The notes: generated by a model not told the origin, from the sequence alone. Positions 19,185 to 29,331 are shown, numbered from the stretch's first letter. The stretch: 64,000 bases of DNA from an uncultured Flavobacteriales bacterium (GCA_905479995.1 CAJQON010000030.1:62001-126000); one strand, 5' to 3'. Program-made: numbers and translations.

Positions 19185-20804
19185 ATGCTAAAACTTAAAC
19201 TTACCGGATTATCAATTTTAGGCGGCTTGCTTATGGGTATAAGCTGGCCAGCAACAGGGAATTTAGCCCCGCTGTTTTTTGTTGCATTAATTCCACTCTT
19301 ATTTGTGGAATATACGGTATGCCAGAATTCCGATCAACTAAAATCTAGGCATTTATATTGGTTTGCTTTTATTGGATTTTTAACTTTTAATACTTACACC
19401 ACTTGGTGGATATGGAACGCCTCGGAAGCAGGAATGCTGATGGCTGTAATTTTAAACTCCATTTTTATGGGTATTATCTTTTTATGGTTTCACTCCATTA
19501 AAAAGAATTTTGGCAATAGAAAAGGATACTTAGCCCTCATTTTTTTATGGATTGCTTTTGAATGGAATCATTACGACTGGGAGTTTTCTCATCCGTGGTC
19601 TACCTTTGGAAATACTTTTGCCAACTACACCGAATTGATTCAATGGTATGAATATACCGGAGTATTGGGAGGAACGTTATGGGTTTTATTAACCAACATC
19701 TTAATTTTTGAAGTTTTTAGGAAGGTGGTAATCCTTGGAAATTCATTTAAAACTGAAGCGAAGACAATTGCATTAATTTCAGCAATTATTGTTTTTCCTA
19801 TTTGCATTTCAATGGTAATGTATCTCAACTTTGAAGAAAAAGATAATCCAACAGAAATAGTATTAATTCAACCCAACATTGATCCTTATACCGAAAAATT
19901 TGGAACAATGAGTGAAGCAGAACAGGTGGATCGAATTTTATCGTTGGCTAGAACAAAAATCACTGCCAACACCAAATATGTTATTGCTCCAGAAACTGCA
20001 ATTCCTAGAGGATCTATTGAAGCAGAACTAGAATACAATTACGGCATTGTAAAAATTAGAGAATTAATAGCCGAGTTTCCTCATATCCAATTTTTAATTG
20101 GAGCTTCTACTTATATCAATTATCAAAAAGGCGGACCAAAACCAACGGTTTCTGCAAGACAAAATCCACAAACAAAAATTTGGTATGATGCGTTTAATTC
20201 AGCACTTCTTCTCGACAATTCACCTGGCATTCAAATTTACCACAAATCGAAATTGGTTTTAGGTGTGGAACGTTTGCCTTTTGCAAAACTACTAGCTCCT
20301 CTAGAAGATGTTGCCATTAATTTAGGCGGAACTTTTGGTAGCCTAGGAACTGCAGCTGAAGCCGAAATTTTTAATGCTGAAGCTGATGTTGCTATTGCTC
20401 CTATTATTTGCTATGAGTCTATTTATGGCGATTACTTTGGCGATTTTGTATCTAAAGGAGCTAACTTAATGGTTATTATTACAAATGATGGTTGGTGGGA
20501 AGATACTCCTGGATACCAACAACATTTATCGTATGCACGCTTAAGAGCAATAGAAAGCAGACGAAGTATTGCGCGATCGGCCAATACTGGTATTTCCTGC
20601 TTTATTAATCAACGAGGCGATGTTTCTTTACCAACCAAATGGTGGCAACAAGATGTTATTAATGGAACTATAAACAGCAATAATAAACAAACTATTTACA
20701 CAACGTATGGTGATTATATCGGCAGAATTTTTGCCGCAATTGCTGTCATTATGCTGTTGTGGAACTGGGTGTTTATTGCCAAACGTAAATTTGGAAACCT
20801 TTAA
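19185..20804 (+). CDS. lnt: Apolipoprotein N-acyltransferase
   Basis: A 539-residue inner-membrane enzyme that adds the third acyl chain to lipoproteins, relevant here because the window encodes many lipoproteins. About six N-terminal transmembrane helices precede a nitrilase-type domain from about residue 220. The catalytic triad is visible as Glu in IAPETAIPRGS, Lys in YHKSKLVLGVERLPF and Cys in PIICYESIYGD. NDGWWEDTPGYQQHLSYARLRAIESRRS is the conserved lipid-handling block. A final transmembrane helix lies at the C-terminus. Length is normal for Bacteroidota. Confidence 0.95.
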   Translation: MLKLKLTGLSILGGLLMGISWPATGNLAPLFFVALIPLLFVEYTVCQNSDQLKSRHLYWFAFIGFLTFNTYTTWWIWNASEAGMLMAVILNSIFMGIIFLWFHSIKKNFGNRKGYLALIFLWIAFEWNHYDWEFSHPWSTFGNTFANYTELIQWYEYTGVLGGTLWVLLTNILIFEVFRKVVILGNSFKTEAKTIALISAIIVFPICISMVMYLNFEEKDNPTEIVLIQPNIDPYTEKFGTMSEAEQVDRILSLARTKITANTKYVIAPETAIPRGSIEAELEYNYGIVKIRELIAEFPHIQFLIGASTYINYQKGGPKPTVSARQNPQTKIWYDAFNSALLLDNSPGIQIYHKSKLVLGVERLPFAKLLAPLEDVAINLGGTFGSLGTAAEAEIFNAEADVAIAPIICYESIYGDYFGDFVSKGANLMVIITNDGWWEDTPGYQQHLSYARLRAIESRRSIARSANTGISCFINQRGDVSLPTKWWQQDVINGTINSNNKQTIYTTYGDYIGRIFAAIAVIMLLWNWVFIAKRKFGNL

Positions 20805-20812
20805 TCAATAGC

Positions 20813-21178
20813 TTATTCTTCTATTTCTTTAGGCTTAGATTCATTTAACTCAACCTGCTCTGCGGTAAGTTTCACAACTACGCTTTCGTAAATCCCTTTC
20901 ATTATTAAAGGGTCTTTACAGTAAAACGCCAAGTTTTCATTAAACTCTTCAGCCGATATTTGCTGACGTTCGTACACTTTATTAAATTCTGTGCTCAAAT
21001 CTTCTTTTACACCTTTGGTAGCCGATTTAAACTTAATTGTGGCTTGTGCTTTTTCCATCTCTACTAACACTTTTATCATTTTTGGTTTACTCCAAATTCC
21101 TTCGGGCTGAACTTGTTCACTCGAGCAAGCAAACAAACCAAAAAACAAAACGAGATATGATATTTTAAGCAGTTTCAT
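20813..21178 (-). CDS. DUF4296 family lipoprotein
   Basis: This 121-residue protein has a lipoprotein signal ending GLFAC (cysteine 18). The body (KMIKVLVEMEKAQATIKF, VYERQQISAEEFNENLAFY, MKGIYESVVVKL) matches the small helical DUF4296 family common in Bacteroidota, whose function is unknown. It converges on lnt with 8 bases between the stops. A terminator for the upstream lipoprotein separates it from that gene, so it probably has its own promoter, although I see no consensus one. Confidence 0.78.
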   Translation of the reverse strand: MKLLKISYLVLFFGLFACSSEQVQPEGIWSKPKMIKVLVEMEKAQATIKFKSATKGVKEDLSTEFNKVYERQQISAEEFNENLAFYCKDPLIMKGIYESVVVKLTAEQVELNESKPKEIEE

Positions 21179-21183
21179 AGTAT

Positions 21184-21219
21184 AAAAAACCCTGAAAATT
21201 TAGAAAAATTTCAGGGTTC
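21184..21219 (-). terminator. Intrinsic terminator downstream of the 21243-21791 lipoprotein gene
   Basis: Read on the minus strand, AACCCTGAAA pairs with TTTCAGGGTT across an 11-base loop, and a T-rich tract follows. It lies 24 bases after the stop of the upstream lipoprotein gene. Confidence 0.8.
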
Positions 21220-21242
21220 TTAATTTAATATTTTACGATTAA

Positions 21243-21791
21243 CTAAACTACTGCTTCTGGAGCAGCTGTTTTTAATGTTCTAGCAGCATCAAGCATTTTC
21301 TCAATCATCCCTGATCCAAACTCACCTTCCATAATATCTCTTACTTCGTAAATGTCTGAACCAACAACAGCTTTATAAAAGAAATGGTTTTGCGTTTTAA
21401 CTCCTGAATCTGGTATGTCTTGAGTGTAAATTAAAGAATTTGCATCTTCTTTTAAAATCTCTGATTTAAATACTAGATTATCCTTAAGATCAGCTTTTAA
21501 CAACTCAATATCTCCTTCTCCAAACATAATTTCAATTCCGAACTCAGTTCCCACCAATATTTCTAACGCACCACTTTCTGTTAAAACTACTTCTGGAGCA
21601 CCATGAATTTCAGCTTCAGGAACTAAAACCGTTAAGTTAAATCCCCACTCGTTTAAATTCAATTCTTCAAACCCTTTAAGGTTCACTGTTTCTGTAACAG
21701 TATTTTCTGGGTTTTCTGCATCTGAAGTTCCTCCACAACTAGTAACGAAAAGCACTGTAATAAGAGAGAATAAATATATTAGTAGTTTCAT
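21243..21791 (-). CDS. Hypothetical lipoprotein
   Basis: I do not recognise this 182-residue protein. It has a clear lipoprotein signal (ITVLFVTSCGG, cysteine 19) followed by an acidic linker (DAENPENTVTE) and a small soluble domain with alternating beta strands: WGFNLTVLVPEAEI, GALEILVGTEFGIEIMFG and FFYKAVVGSDIYEVRDIM. The overall charge is strongly acidic. It is predicted to sit in the envelope facing the periplasm or surface. Flanking genes are the DUF4296 lipoprotein and the alpha-2-macroglobulin, both envelope proteins, but its own terminator suggests separate expression. Confidence 0.72.
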   Translation of the reverse strand: MKLLIYLFSLITVLFVTSCGGTSDAENPENTVTETVNLKGFEELNLNEWGFNLTVLVPEAEIHGAPEVVLTESGALEILVGTEFGIEIMFGEGDIELLKADLKDNLVFKSEILKEDANSLIYTQDIPDSGVKTQNHFFYKAVVGSDIYEVRDIMEGEFGSGMIEKMLDAARTLKTAAPEAVV

Positions 21792-21846
21792 ATGAAATTA
21801 TTTTATGAGCAAATATAAATTAAAAAAGTTATATGTTAAGCAATTA

Positions 21847-24800
21847 TCACTTCGATTTTACAATCAATCTTTCCCCTTTAGAATGTGCGGTAAACTCAGG
21901 AGCATACATACACTGAATACTGGTTATTCCGTTAGAAAAATTACCAGCCATATTCACTCTTAGCGGATATTCAAAAACATAAGTTCCCTTTGCTAAGAAA
22001 TCAAAAAAGAAATTAGTTGAGGCATCTTTCGTGCTTTCGTAGTAACCTAATCCACCTTGATAACGATATCCAGAAAAAACATTAATAGGTTCAAGTCCTG
22101 CTGCTCTCATATCTTTCATGTGAACATATTCCATATCTCGATCAACACGCAATTCTATTCTCACTTTAATTTTATCACCAGGCACCAATTTAGTACCTGC
22201 AACTATTGGCAAAATTACTGGACCCGCAGCACTATTTTTTTGAACAAATAACGCTTTCTTCAATTTTAAAGGAGTCTCATGTGGTGTAATCTTATCCAAT
22301 TGTTCAAAATATTGCCAATACAATGCTCCCCAAGCAACTCCATCGTCCTTTTTAGTTACCGTTACATTACCCATTGACGGAGTAATGGCCGATTTGCTCC
22401 ACGCTGTTTTAAAATAACCTGTTCCTGCCTCCACTTTTACACCATCCATTTTTTTAGGGTCAATCACCTTGTTCCCTACTTTAATTTCAACTAAGTCATC
22501 ACTTGCCAATAAATCAGAACCACTTAACAGCAATGCATAACAAGCTTCTGTTGTTGCTTTAGTTGTCTTCCAATCTTGTGTTTGTTTTTGCTTCAACAAC
22601 CAAACCTTCATGGCTTCAACACTTTCTTTATCATCCATCACCTCATCAAAAGCCTCAATTAATAAAGCCTGTGTTTCAATTGGAGCCTGATACCAATAGT
22701 ATCCTCCTTTATTGTCTTTCCAATACATTCCTAACTCATCGTTATTAATAGCATTTTCTTTTAAGGAAGCCATAATTTTATGCTCAACATGAATACCTGT
22801 TTTCGGTTGTAAATCCCTATGCAAGGTTAATGCGATCATTCCTTGCATGTAACGGCTTTTATTTAACCAATATTTTTGAGTTTGTTTGTGGTAATAATTG
22901 TAGGCTTCTTTGTTAGATGATTTTACTGGAACATCAGCTAAAAAGTAACTCCGGGCATATAAATACTGAATGATTTCATAGTTTAAATAATCTTTTTCTA
23001 AGTCAGCACTGTACTTTTTTAACCGTTTGTAATCCTCATTAATTCTATCATCTAAATACAACACCGCTTTTTTAACCATGCTCCAGGTTTTGGCATTTTT
23101 TCTAATATTTTGCACTCCCAAGTTATCCAAATGACCCATTCCAGTAACAATGTGCTGTGTCATGTACCTACTCTCTGGCATCCCTTTAAACCAAGTCCAG
23201 CCGCCATTAGATACTTGCAGTTGTTCCAGCTTTTTTAATGCTTTACCCAATTCATTGTTCATTTTATTCAAATCAAACAATAGTCCAACTCTTCGCTTTC
23301 TTTCCGATTCATTTTGAGAAGCCAACACCCAAGGTGTTTCTTCTAAAACCAACGCTTTTAACTCTTGATTTTTTTCAAGATTAGATAGAAATGAAGCTGG
23401 ACTGCTATTTTTCCAACTTTCAAATACTGCTGAAATTTTAGGATTAGACTGAGCAATATGTGCTGCTATCGCATTGGCATAAAATCGACTAAAGGTTTGC
23501 TCTGCACATTCGTAAGGATACTCCATTAAATAAGGTAACGCTTGAATAGCATACCATGCCGGATTTGAAGTAAACTCTAATGTTAAACTGTGGTGTTTTA
23601 GTGAAGCAGAACTTGCTGAACCTAACAGCTTATTGAATTTAAAATTGGTCACTCCTTTTCCTCTAACTGGTAAAGGCATCGATTCTGTTACCAACATTCT
23701 ATTGGTTAATACCGGAATAGCCATTTCTTCTCCATCAGTAAAGTTACCTGCTTTAGCCACAACTTTATATGTAATTGCCGAAAACCCTTCTGGAATATTA
23801 ATTTGCCAACTCACTTGAGTGCTCTTTCCTTGCTCAACTTTAAACGAAACCTTTTCTGCACTTTGAAGAACCGTGCTCGAAATTTGTTTCATGGTTAAGG
23901 CATCGTAAAAGAAAACTTGAGCATCACCCAACAAATCTTTATCGGATAAGTTGGTAATTTTTGAACTAAAAGTCATTTGATCGCTTTCTCTAAAAAAACG
24001 TGGTGCATTTGGATAAACCATTAAATCCTTTTGAGTCACCGTTTCACCATAAAGCATCCCTGTTTTTAAATCTTTGGTATGTGCCAATCCCATAAATTTC
24101 CATCGGGTTAAAGATTCAGGTATGGTAAATTCAATAATTACCTCTCCCAAACTATTGGTGGCTAAGTGTGGATAGAAAAATGCCGTTTCGTTGAAGTTTT
24201 TTCGAGCTTTTACTTCAGCCAAATCAATATTTCCTTCTTTAGTTTTATCATCAACAAAGCTAGAAGCATTTGATACTGAAGCAATGGCATCTCTTTTCAC
24301 TTTCGGGCTTGAATTTTTCATCGATTTATCACCTCTTACAGATTCTTCAGTAACCTCTTCCATTTCGTCTTCAGAGTATAACATTCCCCCACTAACATTC
24401 CTATTATCCTCCCATGAGTAGCGACCTCCATAGTAATAGCCAAACCAATTTAATTTGTCATAAATTTTACTTCGAACAAATGACATACTAGGGTTCCAAT
24501 GACTTGAAAATAATTGAGAGTTGGTTGCCGAAAATGAACTATTATTCTGCCAATTTCTGTTCGTATAATTATAATGATGCACATTTAACCCCCAATAATT
24601 TGGTTTAAACGCATCTAACGATGCATCATATAAAGCAGCTACCATTTCGGCCGCAACCTTTTCGCCTTTATTGCCTTTAATTTTTACTTTCCACGTTTCT
24701 TTTTGTCCTGGCAGCAATTTATTTCTAAAGGTTTCAAACTCCAACTTAAGTTGTTTATTGCTATGCGGAACATTAACGGTTGACTGATAAGTGAACGACC

Positions 24801-27800
24801 TGCCATGTTTTACAAATGTAAAATAGACCTGAAAGTTTCCTCGATGCTTTTCTAAAATAGGAATACTAACTTTTTGTTGGCTTGCACTTAATTTAATCCA
24901 CTGTTTTTTTACAATGTTATTTTGATGTTCAACCTCATACCAAACCTCAACATCTTTTGCTGCCGAAGCAATTAAAAATTCTGCATTTTCGCCTGGTTCG
25001 CCCTTAATTTTTAACGGAATAAATGAAGCTATTTGGTTTGTTGATGAGTGTTTCTCAAATTCGTTAAAAACCGTAAAGTATTTAATCGCCTTAACCTCTT
25101 GTCCAAACTTATCCTTGCCTATTGCTTCTATAACATAGTAACCTGTTTCCCACTCAGGAAGATGAAAAAGTTCTAATGATTTTTGGTTAGCAGTATTAAA
25201 ATTATGATCATATACTTTAATATGCTTTTCCCATTTGTACTTGTTATTCTCGTCTTCATATTCATCTAAAGGAAAATGCTTTTCAAATACCTCTTTATCC
25301 ATAAAATGGATATCTGATTTATCCCACAAGGATTTTCGATATATATTACTTGGCATTTTCAGCGCCCAAACTTTAACATTCCCTTCAGCCGACTCATGTA
25401 CCCCATTTAAATTAGTAGTGGTAAATTTAATGGTGTCTATTCCATTTTTATTTACATTTTCTGGAATACTAATATTAATATTTAAGGCATTGTAACCAAC
25501 GTTAACATAAGTAGAAGAACTATGCGTTTCTCCATTAATATCAATTACATCAGCATAAATTTTATACGAGTAAGTTGGTGAATACTTTTTATGAATAGAT
25601 TGATCTGGTTGGGCAATGAAATCAATTTTAAATTCACCATTATCATCCGTTTTGGTTGTTCCATTCTTTAGCTCTTTTTCTCGTGAATAAGGCGAAAAAC
25701 CCCAATAGTATCTGCACCAATAAGGAAATTCAGCATCTCTTACCACCCTATAGTTTACTTCTGCTCCATCTAATACTGCTCCAGAATATGTCTTGGCATT
25801 CCCTACTACATTTACTTTTTCATCTAGTTTATATGTTCCTTTTATTGGATTAAATTTTACCTCAAATTTTGGCCGTTTATATTCTTCAACCGAAATGTAT
25901 TGATATCCATTCCCATCCGATAAACGCATTTGACCATTTAAACCATTATTGGGTGCTACAAAAGAGCCACTATACGTTCCGTACTCATTAGTGGTTAATA
26001 AAAGCCCACCTACTTTTTGACCATTTACATCGTAAAATACAACGTTGGATGAAAAGTTTGCCTTGATCTTGTTTTTGTTTCTTCCATCTGATTCCAATAC
26101 AATTCCTTTAAAGTAAATTGTTTGGCCTGGACGATAAATAGCCCTATCGGTAAAAAAAACTGTTTTGGTCTGGCTTTTTCTACTCCTCCCATAACGGTAT
26201 TGATAGTGCGAACTTTCGTTATTGAACCGATCATCACCAATCGACAAATCTGCATAAAAATTTTGGTTATTAGCATTTGGTAATACTTTAAAAAAACCAT
26301 TGTCATCTGTTATTTTTGTACCTAAAGATTTTGTCACACGTCTTCTTACATCATAATCATATTTTTTGTAGTACAAACTGGCTTTAACTCCAGCAATCGG
26401 TACTCCTTTGTTACGATCCAACACAAAAAAATCAACATCTCCTTTCTCATTGGTTCTAGATAAATAGCTTAAATTGGTTACCCAAAAAGGATTTACAGCT
26501 ACTGCTTCCTTTTCTTTCGTAAATTTTTCGGTTGTTCCTGTAAGCAGTAAATAAAAGCCTTTGGTTAATGCATCTATTTTTATGTCGCCACTGTGCTCCC
26601 TAAAATCTCCGTCATTGGGCAAACTATCTGTCCATTCTGTAACTGTTTTAGCCGCTCTAATCTTCTCAAATCGATCATCGTAGTTTAGGTTTTTATTCCA
26701 TGCACTGAAATCATCAAAGTTTACTTGTACTATTTTGTAATAAACTTTTCTAAAGTTTTTAAAAGTTAACTGAGCTCTAATTGGTTGGTTGGGTACATTT
26801 GCTTTTTCAATTTTAACTTTTAATGCTTTCGTCTCTATGTTTAATTTTAGCTGTTTACACAAGTCAGCTCCATAACTTCCGGGGTATTTATTAATCGCAT
26901 TCTTACACAAGGTAACTGCAGTTTTTAAATCCCATTTATACTTTAATGGGTCAGAAAATTTATAGGCGTTACCTCTCGATTGATAAATTTTAGCCATTTC
27001 GCACACAATTTCTGCAGCAGAAGAATGTTTTGGATGTTGCTTATATAAACTTGTTACTGCATTATAATAAAGCGTATCTGAATTTTCAAATAAAGCATTA
27101 TTTCGCACAAACTTTAAGCGTTTTAGCTCGATATCTATTAATGCTTTTGGATTAGAATCGGGAATATGATTTACGGTTAAGTTTTGAAGAATCTGCAATG
27201 CATAATATTTCAATGACATCGAATCTTTAGTCTGTATTTTGGTTAAAACAAACTGATCATAAGGCATTATATAAGAAGAATCATCTAATACAAATTCATC
27301 AATTGGTCGAGTTAAATTTGTTTCTTCATTTATAAAATAATCTGCTGCTCTGTGCGCTAAAAAGTCATACAAATAAGGACGATAAGCTCTTGCATTGTTT
27401 GCTGAAATAATTTCGTCAAACGTTTCAACAGGTGTCCGTTTTAAACTATCAATATTTACAAGTGACAACATATAATGCTTTATGCTTGCATCAGTAATCT
27501 GTGCAACACTCCATGTATTAATATCCGTATTATCAAAGTTTACCGTTTGAGACCTGTTCTGAAATTTCCATCGATTATTTTGGTAAAACATATGGTACAT
27601 TTCTGCAATAATAGAATGCAACAGAGGCTTTAACGGATATTTTGCCCGACTAGCCTCCAAGTTCAACTCATTTATTGTAGCCACAAATGCCCCTTCCTCT
27701 ATTTTACTTTGAAATTTTGCTTTAACAATTAAGGCCTTAATAATTTGCTCGTGACTGTTTTCTTTCTTTGATTTTTCAAGTATTTTTTTTACTTCAACTA

Positions 27801-28020
27801 AAGCCGATTTTGATAATCCGTTGGTTTCTAATGAATCAATAACTCTCCATTCTTTTTTATACGTATTGCCTTTCGCATAATTTAATTCGGGTTGAAGCTG
27901 CAATCCAACTTGATCACCTTCTAGCATGTCGTTAGCCGAAGAACAATTGTAATAGGTTATTCCTATTATAAATACTACAAGGATAATTAGTCTGTTTCTG
28001 TTGTTGGTTTTCTGCTGCAT
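21847..28020 (-). CDS. Bacterial alpha-2-macroglobulin family protein with thioester motif
   Basis: This 2057-residue envelope protein starts at the ATG at 28020; an in-frame TTG at 28038 is less likely. The N-terminal hydrophobic segment ends in YYNCSS, a poor lipobox, so lipidation is uncertain. The first 400 residues are helical and repeat-like. FFTDRAIYRPGQTIYFKGIV is the MG2/macroglobulin strand set, and SLTRWKFMGLAHTKDLKTG is the A2M core. PYECAEQTFSRFYANAIAAH contains the CAEQ thioester, followed by an alpha-helical toroid (GGWTWFKGMPESRYMTQHIV) and a C-terminal receptor-binding-like domain. Such proteins trap proteases covalently in the periplasm or at the surface. No peptidoglycan synthase PbpC gene is adjacent, unlike the proteobacterial arrangement. 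Confidence 0.92.
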   Translation of the reverse strand: MQQKTNNRNRLIILVVFIIGITYYNCSSANDMLEGDQVGLQLQPELNYAKGNTYKKEWRVIDSLETNGLSKSALVEVKKILEKSKKENSHEQIIKALIVKAKFQSKIEEGAFVATINELNLEASRAKYPLKPLLHSIIAEMYHMFYQNNRWKFQNRSQTVNFDNTDINTWSVAQITDASIKHYMLSLVNIDSLKRTPVETFDEIISANNARAYRPYLYDFLAHRAADYFINEETNLTRPIDEFVLDDSSYIMPYDQFVLTKIQTKDSMSLKYYALQILQNLTVNHIPDSNPKALIDIELKRLKFVRNNALFENSDTLYYNAVTSLYKQHPKHSSAAEIVCEMAKIYQSRGNAYKFSDPLKYKWDLKTAVTLCKNAINKYPGSYGADLCKQLKLNIETKALKVKIEKANVPNQPIRAQLTFKNFRKVYYKIVQVNFDDFSAWNKNLNYDDRFEKIRAAKTVTEWTDSLPNDGDFREHSGDIKIDALTKGFYLLLTGTTEKFTKEKEAVAVNPFWVTNLSYLSRTNEKGDVDFFVLDRNKGVPIAGVKASLYYKKYDYDVRRRVTKSLGTKITDDNGFFKVLPNANNQNFYADLSIGDDRFNNESSHYQYRYGRSRKSQTKTVFFTDRAIYRPGQTIYFKGIVLESDGRNKNKIKANFSSNVVFYDVNGQKVGGLLLTTNEYGTYSGSFVAPNNGLNGQMRLSDGNGYQYISVEEYKRPKFEVKFNPIKGTYKLDEKVNVVGNAKTYSGAVLDGAEVNYRVVRDAEFPYWCRYYWGFSPYSREKELKNGTTKTDDNGEFKIDFIAQPDQSIHKKYSPTYSYKIYADVIDINGETHSSSTYVNVGYNALNINISIPENVNKNGIDTIKFTTTNLNGVHESAEGNVKVWALKMPSNIYRKSLWDKSDIHFMDKEVFEKHFPLDEYEDENNKYKWEKHIKVYDHNFNTANQKSLELFHLPEWETGYYVIEAIGKDKFGQEVKAIKYFTVFNEFEKHSSTNQIASFIPLKIKGEPGENAEFLIASAAKDVEVWYEVEHQNNIVKKQWIKLSASQQKVSIPILEKHRGNFQVYFTFVKHGRSFTYQSTVNVPHSNKQLKLEFETFRNKLLPGQKETWKVKIKGNKGEKVAAEMVAALYDASLDAFKPNYWGLNVHHYNYTNRNWQNNSSFSATNSQLFSSHWNPSMSFVRSKIYDKLNWFGYYYGGRYSWEDNRNVSGGMLYSEDEMEEVTEESVRGDKSMKNSSPKVKRDAIASVSNASSFVDDKTKEGNIDLAEVKARKNFNETAFFYPHLATNSLGEVIIEFTIPESLTRWKFMGLAHTKDLKTGMLYGETVTQKDLMVYPNAPRFFRESDQMTFSSKITNLSDKDLLGDAQVFFYDALTMKQISSTVLQSAEKVSFKVEQGKSTQVSWQINIPEGFSAITYKVVAKAGNFTDGEEMAIPVLTNRMLVTESMPLPVRGKGVTNFKFNKLLGSASSASLKHHSLTLEFTSNPAWYAIQALPYLMEYPYECAEQTFSRFYANAIAAHIAQSNPKISAVFESWKNSSPASFLSNLEKNQELKALVLEETPWVLASQNESERKRRVGLLFDLNKMNNELGKALKKLEQLQVSNGGWTWFKGMPESRYMTQHIVTGMGHLDNLGVQNIRKNAKTWSMVKKAVLYLDDRINEDYKRLKKYSADLEKDYLNYEIIQYLYARSYFLADVPVKSSNKEAYNYYHKQTQKYWLNKSRYMQGMIALTLHRDLQPKTGIHVEHKIMASLKENAINNDELGMYWKDNKGGYYWYQAPIETQALLIEAFDEVMDDKESVEAMKVWLLKQKQTQDWKTTKATTEACYALLLSGSDLLASDDLVEIKVGNKVIDPKKMDGVKVEAGTGYFKTAWSKSAITPSMGNVTVTKKDDGVAWGALYWQYFEQLDKITPHETPLKLKKALFVQKNSAAGPVILPIVAGTKLVPGDKIKVRIELRVDRDMEYVHMKDMRAAGLEPINVFSGYRYQGGLGYYESTKDASTNFFFDFLAKGTYVFEYPLRVNMAGNFSNGITSIQCMYAPEFTAHSKGERLIVKSK

Positions 28021-28095
28021 ATTGGGAAGATTTATCAAATAAATTATTGTCTGGTATTAGGATGCTGATTAGTTAAAATTGCATAAAATTTAGCA

Positions 28096-28136
28096 CAAAA
28101 AAAAGCATCCCTATTTTTAGGAATGCTTTTTTTTAG
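28096..28136 (-). terminator. Intrinsic terminator of tonB
   Basis: On the minus strand AGCATTCCTA pairs with TAGGGATGCT (one G-T pair) around a four-base loop, flanked by A and T runs. It lies 14 bases after the tonB stop. The A/T runs would let it act in both directions. Confidence 0.85.
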
Positions 28137-28149
28137 TTTCTTATGTGAT

Positions 28150-28818
28150 TTACCTCAACGAAAAGTTAATTGGTAAGTTAAACGATACTTTTACCGCTTT
28201 ACCTCTTTGTTTTCCTGGTTTCCATTTTGGAAATGATTTCACAACTCTTAAAGCTTCTTTATCCAATAACTCATGAACACCTCTTAATAGCTTCACATTG
28301 GTTATAGAACCATCTTTTGCAATTGTAAAGTTAACATACACTTTACCCTTTATTCCATTTGCTTTTGCAGCTGGTGGATATTTCATGTTGTCATTTAAGT
28401 ATTTCATCATTTTTGCGGCTCCTCCAGGAAATTCCGGCATATTTTCTACCACTGTAAAAACCTCTTCTTCCACTACTTCTTCTTCCTGTTCAAAAGTTTC
28501 AACAACCGTTTCAGCATCGGCCTCAGTATCTTCAATCTCAAGATCTTCTACCTCAACATCATCTTCCACAATTTCAATAATTTCTGGAGCTGCTGGTGGA
28601 GGTGGTGGTGGAGGTGGTGGCGTATTTTGCTCTGTAATTGGAATAATATCCTCTTCTTCTTCCTCCATCACAAGCTCTCCTAGATCAGATGCTTGCACAT
28701 CATAAAATTTCCAGTTAATCATTGTGTAAATTAAAAACATTGAAACAACTAGCCCTGCAAGGGTAAATGTTCCTCTTAAGTTTTCTAAATCTGCCTTTGG
28801 GTTCTTCTTTGGTTCCAT
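28150..28818 (-). CDS. Energy transducer TonB
   Basis: A 222-residue inner-membrane protein that couples the proton motive force to outer-membrane TonB-dependent receptors. A short cytoplasmic N-terminus precedes one transmembrane helix (TLAGLVVSMFLIYTMI, about residues 17-33). A periplasmic linker rich in Glu and Pro follows, with nine consecutive prolines near residues 67-75, then a C-terminal TonB domain (GKVYVNFTIAKDGSITNVKL and FPKWKPGKQRGKAVKVSFNL). No exbB or exbD is adjacent. It stands as a single gene between the alpha-2-macroglobulin and VanZ genes. Several TonB paralogues are usual in Bacteroidota, so no gene symbol is assigned. Confidence 0.92.
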   Translation of the reverse strand: MEPKKNPKADLENLRGTFTLAGLVVSMFLIYTMINWKFYDVQASDLGELVMEEEEEDIIPITEQNTPPPPPPPPPAAPEIIEIVEDDVEVEDLEIEDTEADAETVVETFEQEEEVVEEEVFTVVENMPEFPGGAAKMMKYLNDNMKYPPAAKANGIKGKVYVNFTIAKDGSITNVKLLRGVHELLDKEALRVVKSFPKWKPGKQRGKAVKVSFNLPINFSLR

Positions 28819-28880
28819 AATCTTAATGTTTCAAGTTCTAAAATTAACAATTTTTTAGGGTAATTTATTGTTATTTTCCA

Positions 28881-29273
28881 TCAACTAATATTCGGTAGCA
28901 TTTTTTTTATTATCGGAAAAACAAAAACACCAATAATTGCACCTAATCCGTTGGCCAAAAAATCTTGCCAATTACCACTTCTATTTATAAAGATGTTATG
29001 CTGTAAAATTTCCATAAACCCTCCATAAGTTATTCCAAATAAAACAACCAAAACCCCCAGCTTAACCCTGTTTGATTGGATAGAATAGTAATTTGAAAAA
29101 CCCATTAAAATTAGAAGGGTAAGTACTAAGTAAATTCCAGAATGTACTAACTTATCAAAGTGCCAAATGGCAACTTTTGGCACTTTATCTCCGGGAAAAC
29201 CGCTAACAACAGTTATTACCAACAACCAAAAAATTGCGGGTAACAACCTTAATATTTTGTTTTTAAAAACCAT
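28881..29273 (-). CDS. VanZ family membrane protein
   Basis: This 130-residue protein has four hydrophobic segments and the VanZ-like pattern: FWLLVITVVSGFPG near the N-terminus, WHFDKLVHSGIYLVLTLLIL near residue 45, and a C-terminal GLGAIIGVFVFPII. The ATG at 29273 gives a plausible start; a TTG three codons upstream falls next to the gcvH terminator. VanZ of enterococci gives low-level teicoplanin resistance, but most family members have no known role. The order gcvH-vanZ next to sprA recurs in Bacteroidota; a strong hairpin separates it from gcvH here. Confidence 0.82.
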   Translation of the reverse strand: MVFKNKILRLLPAIFWLLVITVVSGFPGDKVPKVAIWHFDKLVHSGIYLVLTLLILMGFSNYYSIQSNRVKLGVLVVLFGITYGGFMEILQHNIFINRSGNWQDFLANGLGAIIGVFVFPIIKKMLPNIS

Positions 29274-29281
29274 TAGTAACA

Positions 29282-29318
29282 AAATATCCCCTTCTTATTA
29301 TATAAGAAGGGGATATTT
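29282..29318 (-). terminator. Intrinsic terminator of gcvH (17-bp perfect stem)
   Basis: AAATATCCCCTTCTTAT (29282-29298) is the exact reverse complement of 29302-29318 with a three-base loop. It begins 14 bases after the gcvH stop and abuts the VanZ start. The flanking T run on the minus strand is short. Confidence 0.85.
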
Positions 29319-29331
29319 ATTTAATAAAATT

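Noticed and set aside
28298-28705. Long plus-strand frame rich in Ser and Gly
   Set aside because: It is the antisense of the Pro/Glu-rich linker of tonB; composition explains the open frame.
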